From: Pseudomonas sp. Ga0074129
GTDB taxonomy: Bacteria > Pseudomonadota > Gammaproteobacteria > Pseudomonadales > Pseudomonadaceae
Direction: 5' to 3'
DNA length: 35,655 nt
Assembly: GCA_001465025.1 (NCBI GenBank)
Contig: LNDO01000096.1
Location: 1-35,655 of the forward strand
Shown here: one piece after another, positions 7,924-16,647 of the stretch
How the letters are laid out: the number at the start of each line of letters is the position of its first letter
Position numbering within the stretch: position 1 is the first letter of the stretch
The notes under the pieces: model-generated
The model's database searches: none
What the model was told of the DNA's origin: nothing
What the model saw: the letters and a program-made list of their open reading frames with translations, nothing else
Translations under genes and position numbers: made by a program

Positions 7924-8487
7924 TCAGCGCGGTGGGTATTGGCTGAGTACTTCGGTCACCGTGGCGCGTATCGCCGCTTCGCGCTCGTTGGGGCTGGGTT
8001 GGCGATTGCGCAGGACTTGTTCAGCGCTGCCGCGCCAGACCAGTTTGCCGTCCTTGCCGTCGAGCAGGTCGATCTGCAAGGTGCCGACCTGATAGTCCAG
8101 GGTGTGCGTTTCGACATAACGTGGGCCGCCCCAGAAACCGCCATTCCACGGCTCACCCCAGCCACCACCCAATTGTGTGCTGACCTGTTGCTGGCGGTTG
8201 TCGACAATCATCCACACCTGCACCTTGAGGTCGCCTGCGCTGTTGGCCGGGGCGGCGCGCAGGCCGCGTTGCTCCAGCTGTTCACTGATCGCGCTGCGGA
8301 TGCGTTGGCCGGTCAGGTCGCTGTTCAGGCGCGGGTCATCAGGCTTGAACTGCACGGCGGGCTCCTGCCAGCTCCAACTGCGGTAGGCGGCAAAGTCCCG
8401 TGTTGGGTCAAAGTCGCGCTGTAACTGTGGACTTTGGCAGGCACTCAACAGCAGCAAAAGCGGCAGTAGAAACAGTGATGCACGCAT
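7924..8487 (-). CDS. DUF4136 domain lipoprotein (first of tandem pair)
   Basis: A 187-residue predicted lipoprotein. The signal peptide has lipobox LSAC with the lipidated Cys at residue 17, and Gln-Ser follow, so outer-membrane sorting is likely. The DUF4136 signature is visible: DFDPTRDFAAYRSWSW, IRSAISEQLEQRGLRAAPANSAGDLKVQVWM, a Gly/Trp-rich loop (GGGWGEPWNGGFWGGP) and GTLQIDLLDGKDGKLVWRGSA with a C-terminal LSQYPP. The function of the family is unknown. AAGGAG is properly spaced before the ATG at 8487. It lies 23 bp downstream of a paralogue, so the two probably form an operon. Confidence 0.9.
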   Translation of the reverse strand: MRASLFLLPLLLLLSACQSPQLQRDFDPTRDFAAYRSWSWQEPAVQFKPDDPRLNSDLTGQRIRSAISEQLEQRGLRAAPANSAGDLKVQVWMIVDNRQQQVSTQLGGGWGEPWNGGFWGGPRYVETHTLDYQVGTLQIDLLDGKDGKLVWRGSAEQVLRNRQPSPNEREAAIRATVTEVLSQYPPR

Positions 8488-8510
8488 GGTGGTTCTCCTT
8501 TAACGCTGAA

Positions 8511-9104
8511 TCAGCTCGGTGGGTAGGCCGACAAGGCCTGTGTAACGGCGTTGCGCAGGGCGGCCGCGCGTTCACTTTGGCTGCCGCTGCTGAGGGTTTC
8601 GGCGCTGGCGCTCCAGACCGGTTGGCGGTCTTGGCCATCCAGCAGTTCAATGCGCACCACGATCACCTCTTCGGTATAGCTGCGCACCAGCGGCGTGCTG
8701 CCCGATAAGCCGTATGTGTTGCCATAACGGCCGTGTCCGTAGTGGCTGTCGTATTGCTCGGTTATTTGGCGAATGCGTTGCTCTTGTCGAATGTCCGCAC
8801 TTACCAGCAGGTCGGCCGTTGCATCGCTGCGCTTTGGACGCAGGCCGCGTTGGTCGAGGGCGTTACTTAGGGCTTGTTGTATTTCTTCTGAACTGGCCCA
8901 GGCGGTGCCGGCCGGCAGGCGTTGCCAGCTCCAGGTGCGGTAGCTGGCGTAGTCGCGCGGGGTGGCCGGGTAGGCGCTCATGTCCAGTACCTGGCTGGCT
9001 TGCGCCGGTGCCGGTGGCAAGGGGTTGCTGCTCGCCACATAAGGGTTATGGCTTTGGCAGGCGCTAAGACCGGCCAGTAGCAGCAGTAAACCGAGTCGTT
9101 TCAT
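8511..9104 (-). CDS. DUF4136 domain lipoprotein (second of tandem pair)
   Basis: A 197-residue predicted lipoprotein. Lipobox LSAC with Cys at residue 16 from the ATG at 9104; the preceding TTG (9107) is less likely, because GGGAG sits seven bases before the ATG. The body parallels its neighbour: [68 protein letters not shown] and LSAYPPS at the end. The central loop is Tyr/Gly/Ser-rich instead of Gly/Trp-rich. Shared architecture and adjacency point to a tandem duplication followed by divergence. The role is unknown; both are presumably envelope-located. Confidence 0.9.
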   Translation of the reverse strand: MKRLGLLLLLAGLSACQSHNPYVASSNPLPPAPAQASQVLDMSAYPATPRDYASYRTWSWQRLPAGTAWASSEEIQQALSNALDQRGLRPKRSDATADLLVSADIRQEQRIRQITEQYDSHYGHGRYGNTYGLSGSTPLVRSYTEEVIVVRIELLDGQDRQPVWSASAETLSSGSQSERAAALRNAVTQALSAYPPS

Positions 9105-9132
9105 CAAGAGGCTCCCTTAGCGTTAAGGCGCT

Positions 9133-9882
9133 TCAGCGCGGCCGGCAGATCCAGTGCAGGTAGCGCCCCAGCCCGGCAAAGCTGGGGTGGCGGCGGTAGG
9201 CCAGCTCCATTTCCAGCAGGTCGAGCAGCTCGGCCTTGGCCTGGAAGGGCTGCGGCATGTAGTCGTGAAACACCCGCACGCCACTTTGGCTTTCGACCTG
9301 CCAATTTGGCTCAAGTTGCGTCGCCAGCTCACGCGGATCAAGCGGCATTTGCGGGGTCAGGCTTTGTTTCTCACCGGCAAACTCAGCCTTGCGCAGCTTG
9401 CGGAAATGGCCCTTGAGCAGGTTGCGGTAGATCAACGCATCCTTGTTGTAGAACGCCAGCGACAGCCAGCCGCCGGGCGCGCACAGCTGGTGCAGCACCG
9501 GCAGGATGCTGTGCGGTTCGGCCAGCCACTCCAGCACCGCATGGCAGATCACCAAGTCATAGGGTTGCTCCAGTTGGCCGAGCAAGTCCTGCCAGGGTGC
9601 CTGGATAAAGGTGGCTTGCTGGCCTGCTGCGGCAAAGCGCTCGCGAGCCCCCTGCAACATCGGCTCGGCCGGTTCGCTGACGGTCACCTGATGGCCGCGT
9701 TCGGCCAGCCACAGCGACATATGGCCAAGGCCTGCGCCAATATCCAACACCCGCAACGGCCGCTCGGGCAGGGCTTCGGCCAGATCAGCCTGGAGCACGG
9801 CCAGGCGAATCGCGCCCTTGGCACCGCCGTAGATTTTTTCGGCAAAGCGCGTGGCCAGCTCGTCAAAGTGTCGGTCACTCAT
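9133..9882 (-). CDS. cmoM: tRNA 5-carboxymethoxyuridine methyltransferase CmoM
   Basis: The protein has 249 residues and matches E. coli CmoM (formerly SmtA) from end to end. It uses SAM to methylate the cmo5U wobble base in certain tRNAs to mcmo5U. Visible landmarks are the start MSDRHFDELATRFAEKIYGG, SAM motif I VLDIGAGLGHMS (about residues 44-55), the acidic Glu ending motif II in VTVSEPAEPML, ICHAVLEWLAEP (motif IV region), PGGWLSLAFYNKDA and GVRVFHDYMP near the C-terminus. A G-rich stretch precedes the ATG at 9882. The ATG overlaps the stop of the MazG-like gene (ATGA), indicating translational coupling. Confidence 0.93.
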   Translation of the reverse strand: MSDRHFDELATRFAEKIYGGAKGAIRLAVLQADLAEALPERPLRVLDIGAGLGHMSLWLAERGHQVTVSEPAEPMLQGARERFAAAGQQATFIQAPWQDLLGQLEQPYDLVICHAVLEWLAEPHSILPVLHQLCAPGGWLSLAFYNKDALIYRNLLKGHFRKLRKAEFAGEKQSLTPQMPLDPRELATQLEPNWQVESQSGVRVFHDYMPQPFQAKAELLDLLEMELAYRRHPSFAGLGRYLHWICRPR

Positions 9883-10193
9883 GGGGCGTCCCCCAGAAAG
9901 CGGCGCTCGTTATCGGCCAGTTTGGCGCGCACCACCTGTTCCATGTCCAGGCCCAGTTCGCCACACAGCAGCACCAGATAGAGGATGACGTCGCCGATTT
10001 CTTGCCCGGCGTGGGTGAGTTGCTCAGTGCTGAGTTGCCGCGATTGCGCTTCGCTGAGCCACTGGAAGATTTCCACCAGCTCGGCCATTTCCACGCTGGC
10101 GGCCATGGCCAGGTTCTTCGGGCTGTGAAAGGGCCGCCAGGCGTTGTGGTCGCGAATGGCGTGCATACGGGTGGTGATTTCGGCGAGGTTCAT
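9879..10193 (-). CDS. MazG-like nucleotide pyrophosphohydrolase
   Basis: A 104-residue all-alpha NTP pyrophosphohydrolase of the MazG/RS21-C6 type, expected to hydrolyse (d)NTPs to monophosphates with Mg2+. The metal-binding pattern is seen as EMAELVEIFQWL (ExxE-like) and QEIGDVILYLVLLCGELGLD (ExxD). The N-terminus ITTRMHAIRDHNAWRPFHSPKNLAMAASVEMAELVEIF is typical of house-cleaning dCTPase-like enzymes. The ATG at 10193 (MNLAEIT) is preferred over a start 54 bases upstream, whose extra residues look non-coding. It overlaps cmoM by four bases, and the pairing of the two probably reflects coupling rather than a shared pathway. Confidence 0.87.
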   Translation of the reverse strand: MNLAEITTRMHAIRDHNAWRPFHSPKNLAMAASVEMAELVEIFQWLSEAQSRQLSTEQLTHAGQEIGDVILYLVLLCGELGLDMEQVVRAKLADNERRFLGDAP

Positions 10194-10284
10194 CAGGCGC
10201 TCCAGCAAACAGACGCCTAGCTTCGGGGGTTCGGCTCTGTGGTGCAAGCGGCTGCCGTGCTGGAGCCGGCAGCCGCCGGAGGAT

Positions 10285-11139
10285 TCAGTCCAGCGTTCGC
10301 CAGTGGCCGGTCATGTGCACGCGTTCATCATCACCGAGCAGGCTGAACTGGCCATTGGCCGCTGGCTCGCTGCTCAGCAGGCGAACGTCGGCGGGCAGCG
10401 GCACCGGTTTTTGGAAGCGCACACTCACTTCATAGCCGGCGGCAGGCAGGCGTGTGCCCAGCTCGGCGAGGGCGCGGCCTTTGTTCCACAGCCCGTGAGC
10501 GATGGCGCGGGGAAAACCGAACAGCTTGGCCGTGGCGGCAAACATGTGGATCGGGTTGTAGTCGCCGGCGATGCGCGCGTAACGCCGACCGATATCGGCA
10601 GGGGCGCGCCAGTGGGCCAGGGTTCTTTGTGGCAGCGCAGCTTCGACTTCACGCTCGGTCGGTTTGCCCTCTAAGCGCAGCGCGCGGCAGAGGATGCGGC
10701 TGTCGCCTTCCCACAGCAGGCCCAGTTGGTCGTGCAGTTGGGTGATCAGGCTGAAGGTCACGCCTTTGTCATGCGCTTGCAGCGCCTGTACGTGAACGCT
10801 GACCGTGAACGGCCCGAGGCCGCCGAGTGGGCGCAACACGCGGATGTGATTCTCCAAATGCACCAAACCCAGCAGCGGGAAGGGGAAGCGCGGGTCGGTG
10901 AGCAGTTGCATTTGCAGGGCAAAGGCGAGGATGTGCGGGTAAGGGGCGGGCAGCCGATGATCATCGGCAAAGCCACAGATCTGCCGGTAGCGCGCCAGGT
11001 GCTGGGGATCAACCGTCACCTGACATCGCACACCCAACTCAGGCAGATGGCGGCCGGTGACGCGGCGGCGCAGGGCCGCGCGCAGAAAAAGGGCGGGTAA
11101 CGCAGGCGGGGCGGGCAGATCGAGCCAGTCGATGGCCAT
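10285..11139 (-). CDS. MaoC-like hotdog-fold hydratase/dehydratase
   Basis: The protein has 284 residues, with an N-terminal degenerate hotdog half and a C-terminal MaoC domain. The hydratase motif is GDYNPIHMFAATAKLFGFPRAIAHGLW, with Asp193 and His198 as the likely catalytic pair (numbering from ATG 11139), typical of enoyl-CoA hydratase 2/MaoC enzymes acting on acyl-CoA thioesters. AGGAG seven bases before the ATG at 11139 decides the start over a TTG two codons upstream. The divergent AraC-type regulator 180 bp away probably controls it. The substrate is not identifiable; related proteins serve in lipid or polyhydroxyalkanoate metabolism. Confidence 0.85.
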   Translation of the reverse strand: MAIDWLDLPAPPALPALFLRAALRRRVTGRHLPELGVRCQVTVDPQHLARYRQICGFADDHRLPAPYPHILAFALQMQLLTDPRFPFPLLGLVHLENHIRVLRPLGGLGPFTVSVHVQALQAHDKGVTFSLITQLHDQLGLLWEGDSRILCRALRLEGKPTEREVEAALPQRTLAHWRAPADIGRRYARIAGDYNPIHMFAATAKLFGFPRAIAHGLWNKGRALAELGTRLPAAGYEVSVRFQKPVPLPADVRLLSSEPAANGQFSLLGDDERVHMTGHWRTLD

Positions 11140-11318
11140 GGGCAAACTCCTCAGAACGGTGGCAGCAGCTTAGTCGGCCGGCTTTTATCTGCATTGGCCG
11201 GCCTGCCTGCCCATGTGGCGGCCCAGTCAATTGGTTAGCCGCATGATTCACGCCTTGAGCGCATGGCCTAAAGCCGCCTAAGATGGCCGCGCCTCGCACA
11301 CAATAAGAATTTCTCCAC

Positions 11319-12311
11319 ATGCGCGACCTGACTGACGACGTGGCGCTGATGCGCCCCGTGATAGACGCCCTGCGTGCCAGCGGAACCGACCCGGATCGGG
11401 TGCTGGTGCGGGTTGGCCTGCCGCCGGGTGGTTTGCCTACCGGGCGTTTCCCCCACGCGGCTCAAGCACTGTTCTGGAAAGCCGCCATTGATGAATGCGG
11501 CGAAGAGCATGTGGGCCTCTATCTGGCCCAGCACCTGCCAGCCTTTCATGGTCTGCTGCTGGAATACCTGTTCCTCTCCAGTGAAACCTTTGGCGAAGGC
11601 CTGCGCCATGCCCTGCGCTATGTGCGCCTGCTGTCTGACACCTTGAATGCCAAGCTGGAGGTGCAGGACGAGCGTGCGGTGCTGGTGCTCGGGCTGATTC
11701 CGGGCACGCCTCGGCACTTCCCGGAAATGCTCGCCGGCGCGGTGATCCGCTTGTTCGATGCCTTGACCGAAGGCGAATTCATCCCCTACGAAGTGCACTT
11801 TATGCATGCCGACGGCGCGCCGGCCGAACGCTATGAGCAAGTCTATGGTTGCCCGGCGCAACTGGGCAGCGAGCGCTATGCGTTGGTGTTCAATGCCTCG
11901 GTGCTGGAGAAAACCTCACGGCATGCCGCGCCGGAACTGCTGCGCATGCACGAGTCCCTGGCCCGTCGGCAACTGGCCGAAGTTGAACGGTTGGACCTGG
12001 TGCGCAAGGTGCGTGAGTTGATCGGCGAGTTGCTGGTCGACAGCGGCGCGACGCTGGAACAGGTCGCCGCGCGCTTGAACATGCCGGCCCGTCGCCTGCG
12101 CGAGCGCCTGGCCATGGCTGGGGTGCGCTTCAATGATCTGGTCACCGACTACCGCTGCCGATTGGCCAAAGACCTGCTGCTCAACACCGACGAGCGCATC
12201 GAAGTGATCGTCGAACGCACCGGCTTCTCCGAGCCGAGCACCTTCTACCGTGCCTTCAAACGCTGGGTCGGTGAAACGCCTGTGGAGTTTCGCAAACGCG
12301 GCAAACCTTAA
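11319..12311 (+). CDS. AraC-family transcriptional regulator (OruR-like architecture)
   Basis: The protein has 330 residues. An N-terminal ligand-binding domain of the arabinose-binding-like type (PF12625-like, about 15-205; ALFWKAAIDECGEEHVGLYLAQHLP and LRYVRLLSDTLN) precedes a double helix-turn-helix AraC domain (about 235-327). The second HTH is conserved: IEVIVERTGFSEPSTFYRAFKRWVGETPVEFRK. The ATG at 11319 has no good ribosome-binding site, so translation could be weak or the transcript leaderless. It is divergent from the MaoC gene, its probable target, and converges on the TSUP gene with only three bases between the stop codons. Confidence 0.92.
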   Translation: MRDLTDDVALMRPVIDALRASGTDPDRVLVRVGLPPGGLPTGRFPHAAQALFWKAAIDECGEEHVGLYLAQHLPAFHGLLLEYLFLSSETFGEGLRHALRYVRLLSDTLNAKLEVQDERAVLVLGLIPGTPRHFPEMLAGAVIRLFDALTEGEFIPYEVHFMHADGAPAERYEQVYGCPAQLGSERYALVFNASVLEKTSRHAAPELLRMHESLARRQLAEVERLDLVRKVRELIGELLVDSGATLEQVAARLNMPARRLRERLAMAGVRFNDLVTDYRCRLAKDLLLNTDERIEVIVERTGFSEPSTFYRAFKRWVGETPVEFRKRGKP

Positions 12312-12314
12312 CGG

Positions 12315-13085
12315 TTACTGGGCGAAATAGGTCGCCCAGAAGTAGTAGAGCGTCATGCCGCTGCCCACCCCAATCACCAGCAGGCGCAGGAACTTGGCTG
12401 GCAACCGCTGGCCCAGCGCGCCGCCGACATAGCCGCCCACCGTGGCCCCCACCAGCAGAATCACCAGTTCATACCAACTGACTCGCCCGGCGATGACAAA
12501 GGTTGCCGTGGCCACGCTGTAGATCACCGCCGAAATCAAATTCTTCAACGCATTGGCACGGGCCAGCGGATGGCCTTCGATGGAGAACGCCGCCAACTGC
12601 AAAATGCCCATGCCCGCGCCGAAGTAACCGCCATAGATCGACACGCCAATGTGCGCGCCCAGCGACAGCGGGCTGTGCGGCGGTTGCGCGGCCTCGGCAC
12701 GGCGCGCGGCCAGCCAGCGACTCAGCCAGGGACTGGCTGCAAACAGCGCGGTGGCGGCCAGCAGCAGCCAGGGAATCAGCGTGGCAAACACCGCATCGCC
12801 GCCGAGCAGCAGCAACAGCCCACCGAGCAAGCCTCCGGCCAGCCCGGACGCCAACAACGGCAGCAAATAGCGCCCCAATGGTCGCAGCGAAGCCCGCGCC
12901 GCCCATGCCCCCGCCAAACTGGCCGGCCACAGCGCCACGGCATTGGTGGCATTGGCCGTCACCGGCGGCAGCCCGGCCGCCAGCAGCGCCGGAAAGGAGA
13001 AAAAGGTGCCACCACCGGCCAGGGCATTCATCCCTCCGGCGGCGAAGCCGGCGAGTAGCAACAGGGCAATATCAAACAGGGGCAT
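12315..13085 (-). CDS. TSUP family (TauE/SafE) membrane transporter
   Basis: The protein has 256 residues and about eight hydrophobic helices. It carries the two repeated TauE/SafE signatures: FAAGGMNALAGGGTFFSFPALLAAGLPPVTANATNAV near the N-terminus and GVSIYGGYFGAGMGILQLAAFSIEGHPLARANALKNLI in the second half. Members export or import small sulfur-containing or carboxylate anions across the inner membrane; no substrate can be assigned here. The start at 13085 (MPLFDIALLLLAGF) is the only one that gives a complete first helix, although its ribosome-binding site is weak. Confidence 0.92.
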   Translation of the reverse strand: MPLFDIALLLLAGFAAGGMNALAGGGTFFSFPALLAAGLPPVTANATNAVALWPASLAGAWAARASLRPLGRYLLPLLASGLAGGLLGGLLLLLGGDAVFATLIPWLLLAATALFAASPWLSRWLAARRAEAAQPPHSPLSLGAHIGVSIYGGYFGAGMGILQLAAFSIEGHPLARANALKNLISAVIYSVATATFVIAGRVSWYELVILLVGATVGGYVGGALGQRLPAKFLRLLVIGVGSGMTLYYFWATYFAQ

Positions 13086-13108
13086 AACGGATTAATGATC
13101 CAAAGGCT

Positions 13109-15487
13109 TTAAGTTGCAGAGTGCGCCGCTTGTGCGTGTGCCATGCATTGTTCGGCCGGAAGCGGGCGTGAGTAGAGAAAGCCTTGCAGGCTAGGGCAAC
13201 CATTTAAGCGCAGAAAGGCGGCCTGACGTTCGTTTTCTACGCCTTCTGCCACCACATGCAGGCCCAAATGTTTGGCCATGGTGAGAATGCCGCGCACCAA
13301 TGCCACTGAGTGTTCGCTGTCCGGCAGTCCGGCAACGAACTGACGATCGATTTTGATGCCGTCAAAGGGAAAGCGTTGCAGATAAGTCAGTGACGCATAG
13401 CCGGTGCCAAAATCGTCCAGTAACAATGGAAAGCCTGCCGCCTTAAGGCGTTGCAAGCACTGCTGAACCTCTTCGCCGCTCTCCAGCAGCGCGCTTTCGG
13501 TGATTTCCAGCTCCAGCATTTCCGGGCTGGCCTGCTCTTCCTCGATGATGCATAGCAGTTGGCCTGCCAGGTCTGCCTGGCGAAAGTCCAGTGGGGAAAG
13601 GTTGACTGCAATGCGCAGGCTGCGTCCTTCCAATTGCCACTGCCGAGCCTGCCGACACGCTTGGCGAAATACCCAGCGCGTTGTTTCAATGATCATTCCA
13701 CTTTCCTCCAAAATGGGAATGAAGTCGGCCGGTGACACCATGCTGCGGGTCGGCGAGTTCCATCGCAGCAGCGCCTCGACGGCTTGCGGTTGGCCGTTGC
13801 TGTCGACTTGCAGTTGGTAGTGCAGCACAAACTCTTGCTGATCCAGTGCGCGCCGCAGTTCGTTTTCGAGCTGGCGGCGTAACTCGGCAATATGGCTCAG
13901 CTCAACGTCGTAATAAGCAATACAACTGCGTCCCCGATCTTTGGCTGCATAGAGGGCGAGGTCTGCCTGTTTGAGCAGTTCGCTGGCATTACCCGCTGCT
14001 CCGCGGGTATGGGTAAGGCCAATACTGGGTGTGATAAAGCATTCGTACTGACGCACTTGATAAGGGGTATTGAACTGCATGTGTAAGTGTTGAGCCATGA
14101 CCTCTGTTTCCTTAACACTGCAGCCTTCAAGTAACACAATGAACTCGTCGCCACCGCTACGGGCGAGCATTGCGTTGGGCGGCAGGTTAATGTCCAAGCG
14201 GCCAGCTATTTCAATCAGCAACTGGTCGCCGATTTCGTGACCAAGGGTATCGTTGATTCGTTTGAAATGATCCAGATCCAAGAACAAGAGACCGATCTGG
14301 CATTTAGCGACTAGGAGTTGTTCTAAGCGCATGACCACTGAGTGCCGATTGGCCAAGCGCGTCAAGGGGTCGTAGTGGGCTAAGAAGCGCAGCCGCTGTT
14401 CGGCCTTGAGTCGATCGCTGATATCGCGCAGCAACACCAGAAAATAAGGTTTGCTATGCCGCGTGAAGGGTGTGCAGGTGATTTCCAGCGGAACATGCAG
14501 CTCACCTTTGCGCCCGGTTAGTTCCAGTGGGGTATTGGCGGGCGTGTGGCGTATGCGTTGTACGGCATTGCTTTCTACCAGACGATCGGGTGGCAGATTG
14601 CCGAATAGGTCTGCCGTGCTGCAGCCAAAAAGCGCGGCTGCTGCTGGGTTGGCCTGTTCCACGCGAAGATCCGCATCAACTACCAGCATGCCAATAGGTG
14701 CATTATCGATGAGGTTGCGCAGCAGCGCTTCGCTCTCACGCAGTTCGCTTTGGCGCAAGTTGAGCTGGACCATCATCTGTTCGACGCTTTTTGCTAGTTG
14801 GCCAATCTCATCATTGCCCTGCACCTGCATGGCAGTAATTATCTGGCTCTGAGCGAATTGTGTGGTCGCTTTCTCAATGCTTGCCAAGCGCTGGGTCAGC
14901 AATCGGTCGTACAGGAAGTTGAGCAGCAATCCCAGCAGCATCAGCAGAACAAGTGTCTGGCCAAGATGTTCCCAAGCGTCGCGCTTGGTTTGCCATAGCA
15001 TTGGCGCGAAATCCATCGCGACTAATAAGGCTTCATGCTCAAGGCTTCCATTTTGGCGTGCTCGCTCTAATGGATAAATAGCCAGGTAACGTCGTTCGCC
15101 CAGCTCAAGCCAGTTGGGTTGGCCGGTGGCAATCAGCTTGGCCAGTGCACCACGCTCGAGGGGGCTGATTTGCTCAGCTTGCAAGCCCAGTCTGCTGGTG
15201 GCGATCACTTGCTGGTCTTGGTCGATAACCATGGCCCAGCTGACGCCGCGTAGGCTGGCCAGATCGGACAGTTCGCTGGCTAATTCTTCATGGCGTTTTT
15301 GGCGCAAATGATCGCGCAGGCTGCTTTGCAGCAGGACCAATATCTGGCTGCTGTGGTTACGCCAACTGTGCAAGGCAGCGTCAGTGCTTCTTGGCAGGTA
15401 GAGCGTGATCTGTAACAAGGTAAAAACCAGCGCGAACAAGCCGAGTAGCAAGGGCAGTGATTTACGCAGCGGCAGTTGGGTCAGCAT
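13109..15487 (-). CDS. HAMP-PAS-GGDEF-EAL cyclic-di-GMP protein coupled to a binding protein
   Basis: A 792-residue inner-membrane protein. Transmembrane helices lie near residues 10-30 and 182-200 with a periplasmic sensor region of about 150 residues between them; HAMP (about 200-253), PAS (about 262-375), GGDEF (about 385-540) and EAL (about 555-785) follow. GGDEF is intact at 445-449 and EAL at 571-573, with LEITESALL, LLDDFGTGYASL and AEGVEN preserved, so the phosphodiesterase looks active. No RxxD inhibitory site precedes GGDEF, unlike the protein at 957-3689. The ATG at 15487 is chosen because GGAGG is well placed before it. It overlaps the stop of the upstream binding-protein gene (ATGCTGA), so the two are translationally coupled and probably work as a sensor pair. 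Confidence 0.93.
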   Translation of the reverse strand: MLTQLPLRKSLPLLLGLFALVFTLLQITLYLPRSTDAALHSWRNHSSQILVLLQSSLRDHLRQKRHEELASELSDLASLRGVSWAMVIDQDQQVIATSRLGLQAEQISPLERGALAKLIATGQPNWLELGERRYLAIYPLERARQNGSLEHEALLVAMDFAPMLWQTKRDAWEHLGQTLVLLMLLGLLLNFLYDRLLTQRLASIEKATTQFAQSQIITAMQVQGNDEIGQLAKSVEQMMVQLNLRQSELRESEALLRNLIDNAPIGMLVVDADLRVEQANPAAAALFGCSTADLFGNLPPDRLVESNAVQRIRHTPANTPLELTGRKGELHVPLEITCTPFTRHSKPYFLVLLRDISDRLKAEQRLRFLAHYDPLTRLANRHSVVMRLEQLLVAKCQIGLLFLDLDHFKRINDTLGHEIGDQLLIEIAGRLDINLPPNAMLARSGGDEFIVLLEGCSVKETEVMAQHLHMQFNTPYQVRQYECFITPSIGLTHTRGAAGNASELLKQADLALYAAKDRGRSCIAYYDVELSHIAELRRQLENELRRALDQQEFVLHYQLQVDSNGQPQAVEALLRWNSPTRSMVSPADFIPILEESGMIIETTRWVFRQACRQARQWQLEGRSLRIAVNLSPLDFRQADLAGQLLCIIEEEQASPEMLELEITESALLESGEEVQQCLQRLKAAGFPLLLDDFGTGYASLTYLQRFPFDGIKIDRQFVAGLPDSEHSVALVRGILTMAKHLGLHVVAEGVENERQAAFLRLNGCPSLQGFLYSRPLPAEQCMAHAQAAHSAT

Positions 15488-16413
15488 CCGCGCCTCCGGC
15501 ATTCAGGCGCCAGTAACGCTTCCGGCTGACCGGGCTGCTTCAGGAGTTGGTAATCGAGCATGTATTGGTGAACCAACTGCATACGCTTCAGCAAACGGCC
15601 ATCTTTGAGTAGGTCGAAGTTAAGGGCCTGATCACCCATCACTAGTCCTTGCAATGTGCCGTTTAAACTTTGTGCATCCAGACCTAGGCGTTTATGCAAG
15701 TAGTGGTCAGATTGACTCCGATTGTTTCGCCAATGCTGCAGATTCTGGAACCAAATCTGTTTGATCTTCGCCCGCGCTTCAGGGGTGACCCTGCCGCGAT
15801 CAATCACCAGTACATCAATGATTTCTTCCGGCATTTGCCGGCTATCAAAAATGGGTCTAGCACCGAGAGACTCAAGCGCTGGGCCTTCAGATGCGAAGCT
15901 GATGACGGCATCGATGCGGTTGTTACGCAACGCGCTGACATGCTCGTGTACCGGTAAGTCGATCACCTGTATGTCGCTGTGGCCCAAGCCCGCCTTGTCC
16001 AGAATGCGGGAGAGCATGAATGCACCTAAGGCCGTATTTTCAACGCCGATGCGCTGACCTTTTAGTTCATTGATCGTATTTATTGGGGGCTTGGCAAAGA
16101 GTGCGTCAGCACCGGCGGAGATGTCCGTGACCAGCAGGACTTCTAAGTTGTAACCGCTGCTCTGCAGTGTTAACGCTTCGTCGAGCGTTAGCAGTGCAGC
16201 GTCTAGCAAGCCGTTGCGAAAGCCACGTAAGACGCCCGTAGCATTGGGGTACTCCACCAGTCGCAAGCCGTTGGGCTGAAGCTGATGACGTTCGTCTGCG
16301 AGATAAAAGGGTGCATAGCCCAGCCAGCGATTGCCGCCGATGCGCAGTTCTTCGGGTTCGCTGTGGCAGGCCAGCAAACTGAGGCTGACCAATAGAATAA
16401 GCAGTGTGCGCAT
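15481..16413 (-). CDS. NMT1/SsuA-like periplasmic substrate-binding lipoprotein
   Basis: A 310-residue predicted lipoprotein: lipobox LLAC with Cys at residue 16 followed by His-Ser. The body resembles NMT1/THI5- and SsuA-type binding proteins: LRIGGNRWLGYAPFYLADERHQL, GFRNGLLDAALLTLDEALTLQSSG, INELKGQRIGVENTALGAFMLSRIL, LRNNRIDAVISFASEGPALESLGA. No ABC permease or ATPase gene is next to it; the partner is the overlapping GGDEF-EAL gene, so it may be a ligand sensor rather than an uptake component. The ATG at 16413 is chosen because the upstream 53 codons of the open frame lack protein-like content and would bury the signal peptide. Confidence 0.88.
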   Translation of the reverse strand: MRTLLILLVSLSLLACHSEPEELRIGGNRWLGYAPFYLADERHQLQPNGLRLVEYPNATGVLRGFRNGLLDAALLTLDEALTLQSSGYNLEVLLVTDISAGADALFAKPPINTINELKGQRIGVENTALGAFMLSRILDKAGLGHSDIQVIDLPVHEHVSALRNNRIDAVISFASEGPALESLGARPIFDSRQMPEEIIDVLVIDRGRVTPEARAKIKQIWFQNLQHWRNNRSQSDHYLHKRLGLDAQSLNGTLQGLVMGDQALNFDLLKDGRLLKRMQLVHQYMLDYQLLKQPGQPEALLAPECRRRGC

Positions 16414-16603
16414 GCAATGGCCCCAATAGCTCTTGGCTGAGGGTAGCCTAATGCTATCTCGCTGGGGAATCCCTACAAAGGCTAAGGGATATAAGCCTTG
16501 CTTTTTTGCATGGGCGTTAATTATTTGGGCATGGTGCTTAAGGCGGCATGCCGCAATGCATGAGGTGAGCAATGCCTACTATTGCGGGATTAAATCACAG
16601 GCA

Positions 16604-16632
16604 TAAAAAAACCGGCTTGTGGCCGGTTTTTA
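16604..16632 (-). terminator. Rho-independent terminator after ppa
   Basis: AAAAACCGGC, a TTGT-type loop and GGCCGGTTTTT pair, with a run of T on the minus strand reading out of ppa. It separates ppa from the downstream binding-protein/GGDEF-EAL pair. Confidence 0.85.
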
Positions 16633-16647
16633 GGGGGTAGTCCCAGC

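Noticed and set aside
12503-13087. A 194-codon plus-strand frame opposite the TSUP gene
   Set aside because: Ala/Arg/Pro-rich shadow of a strongly supported membrane protein.
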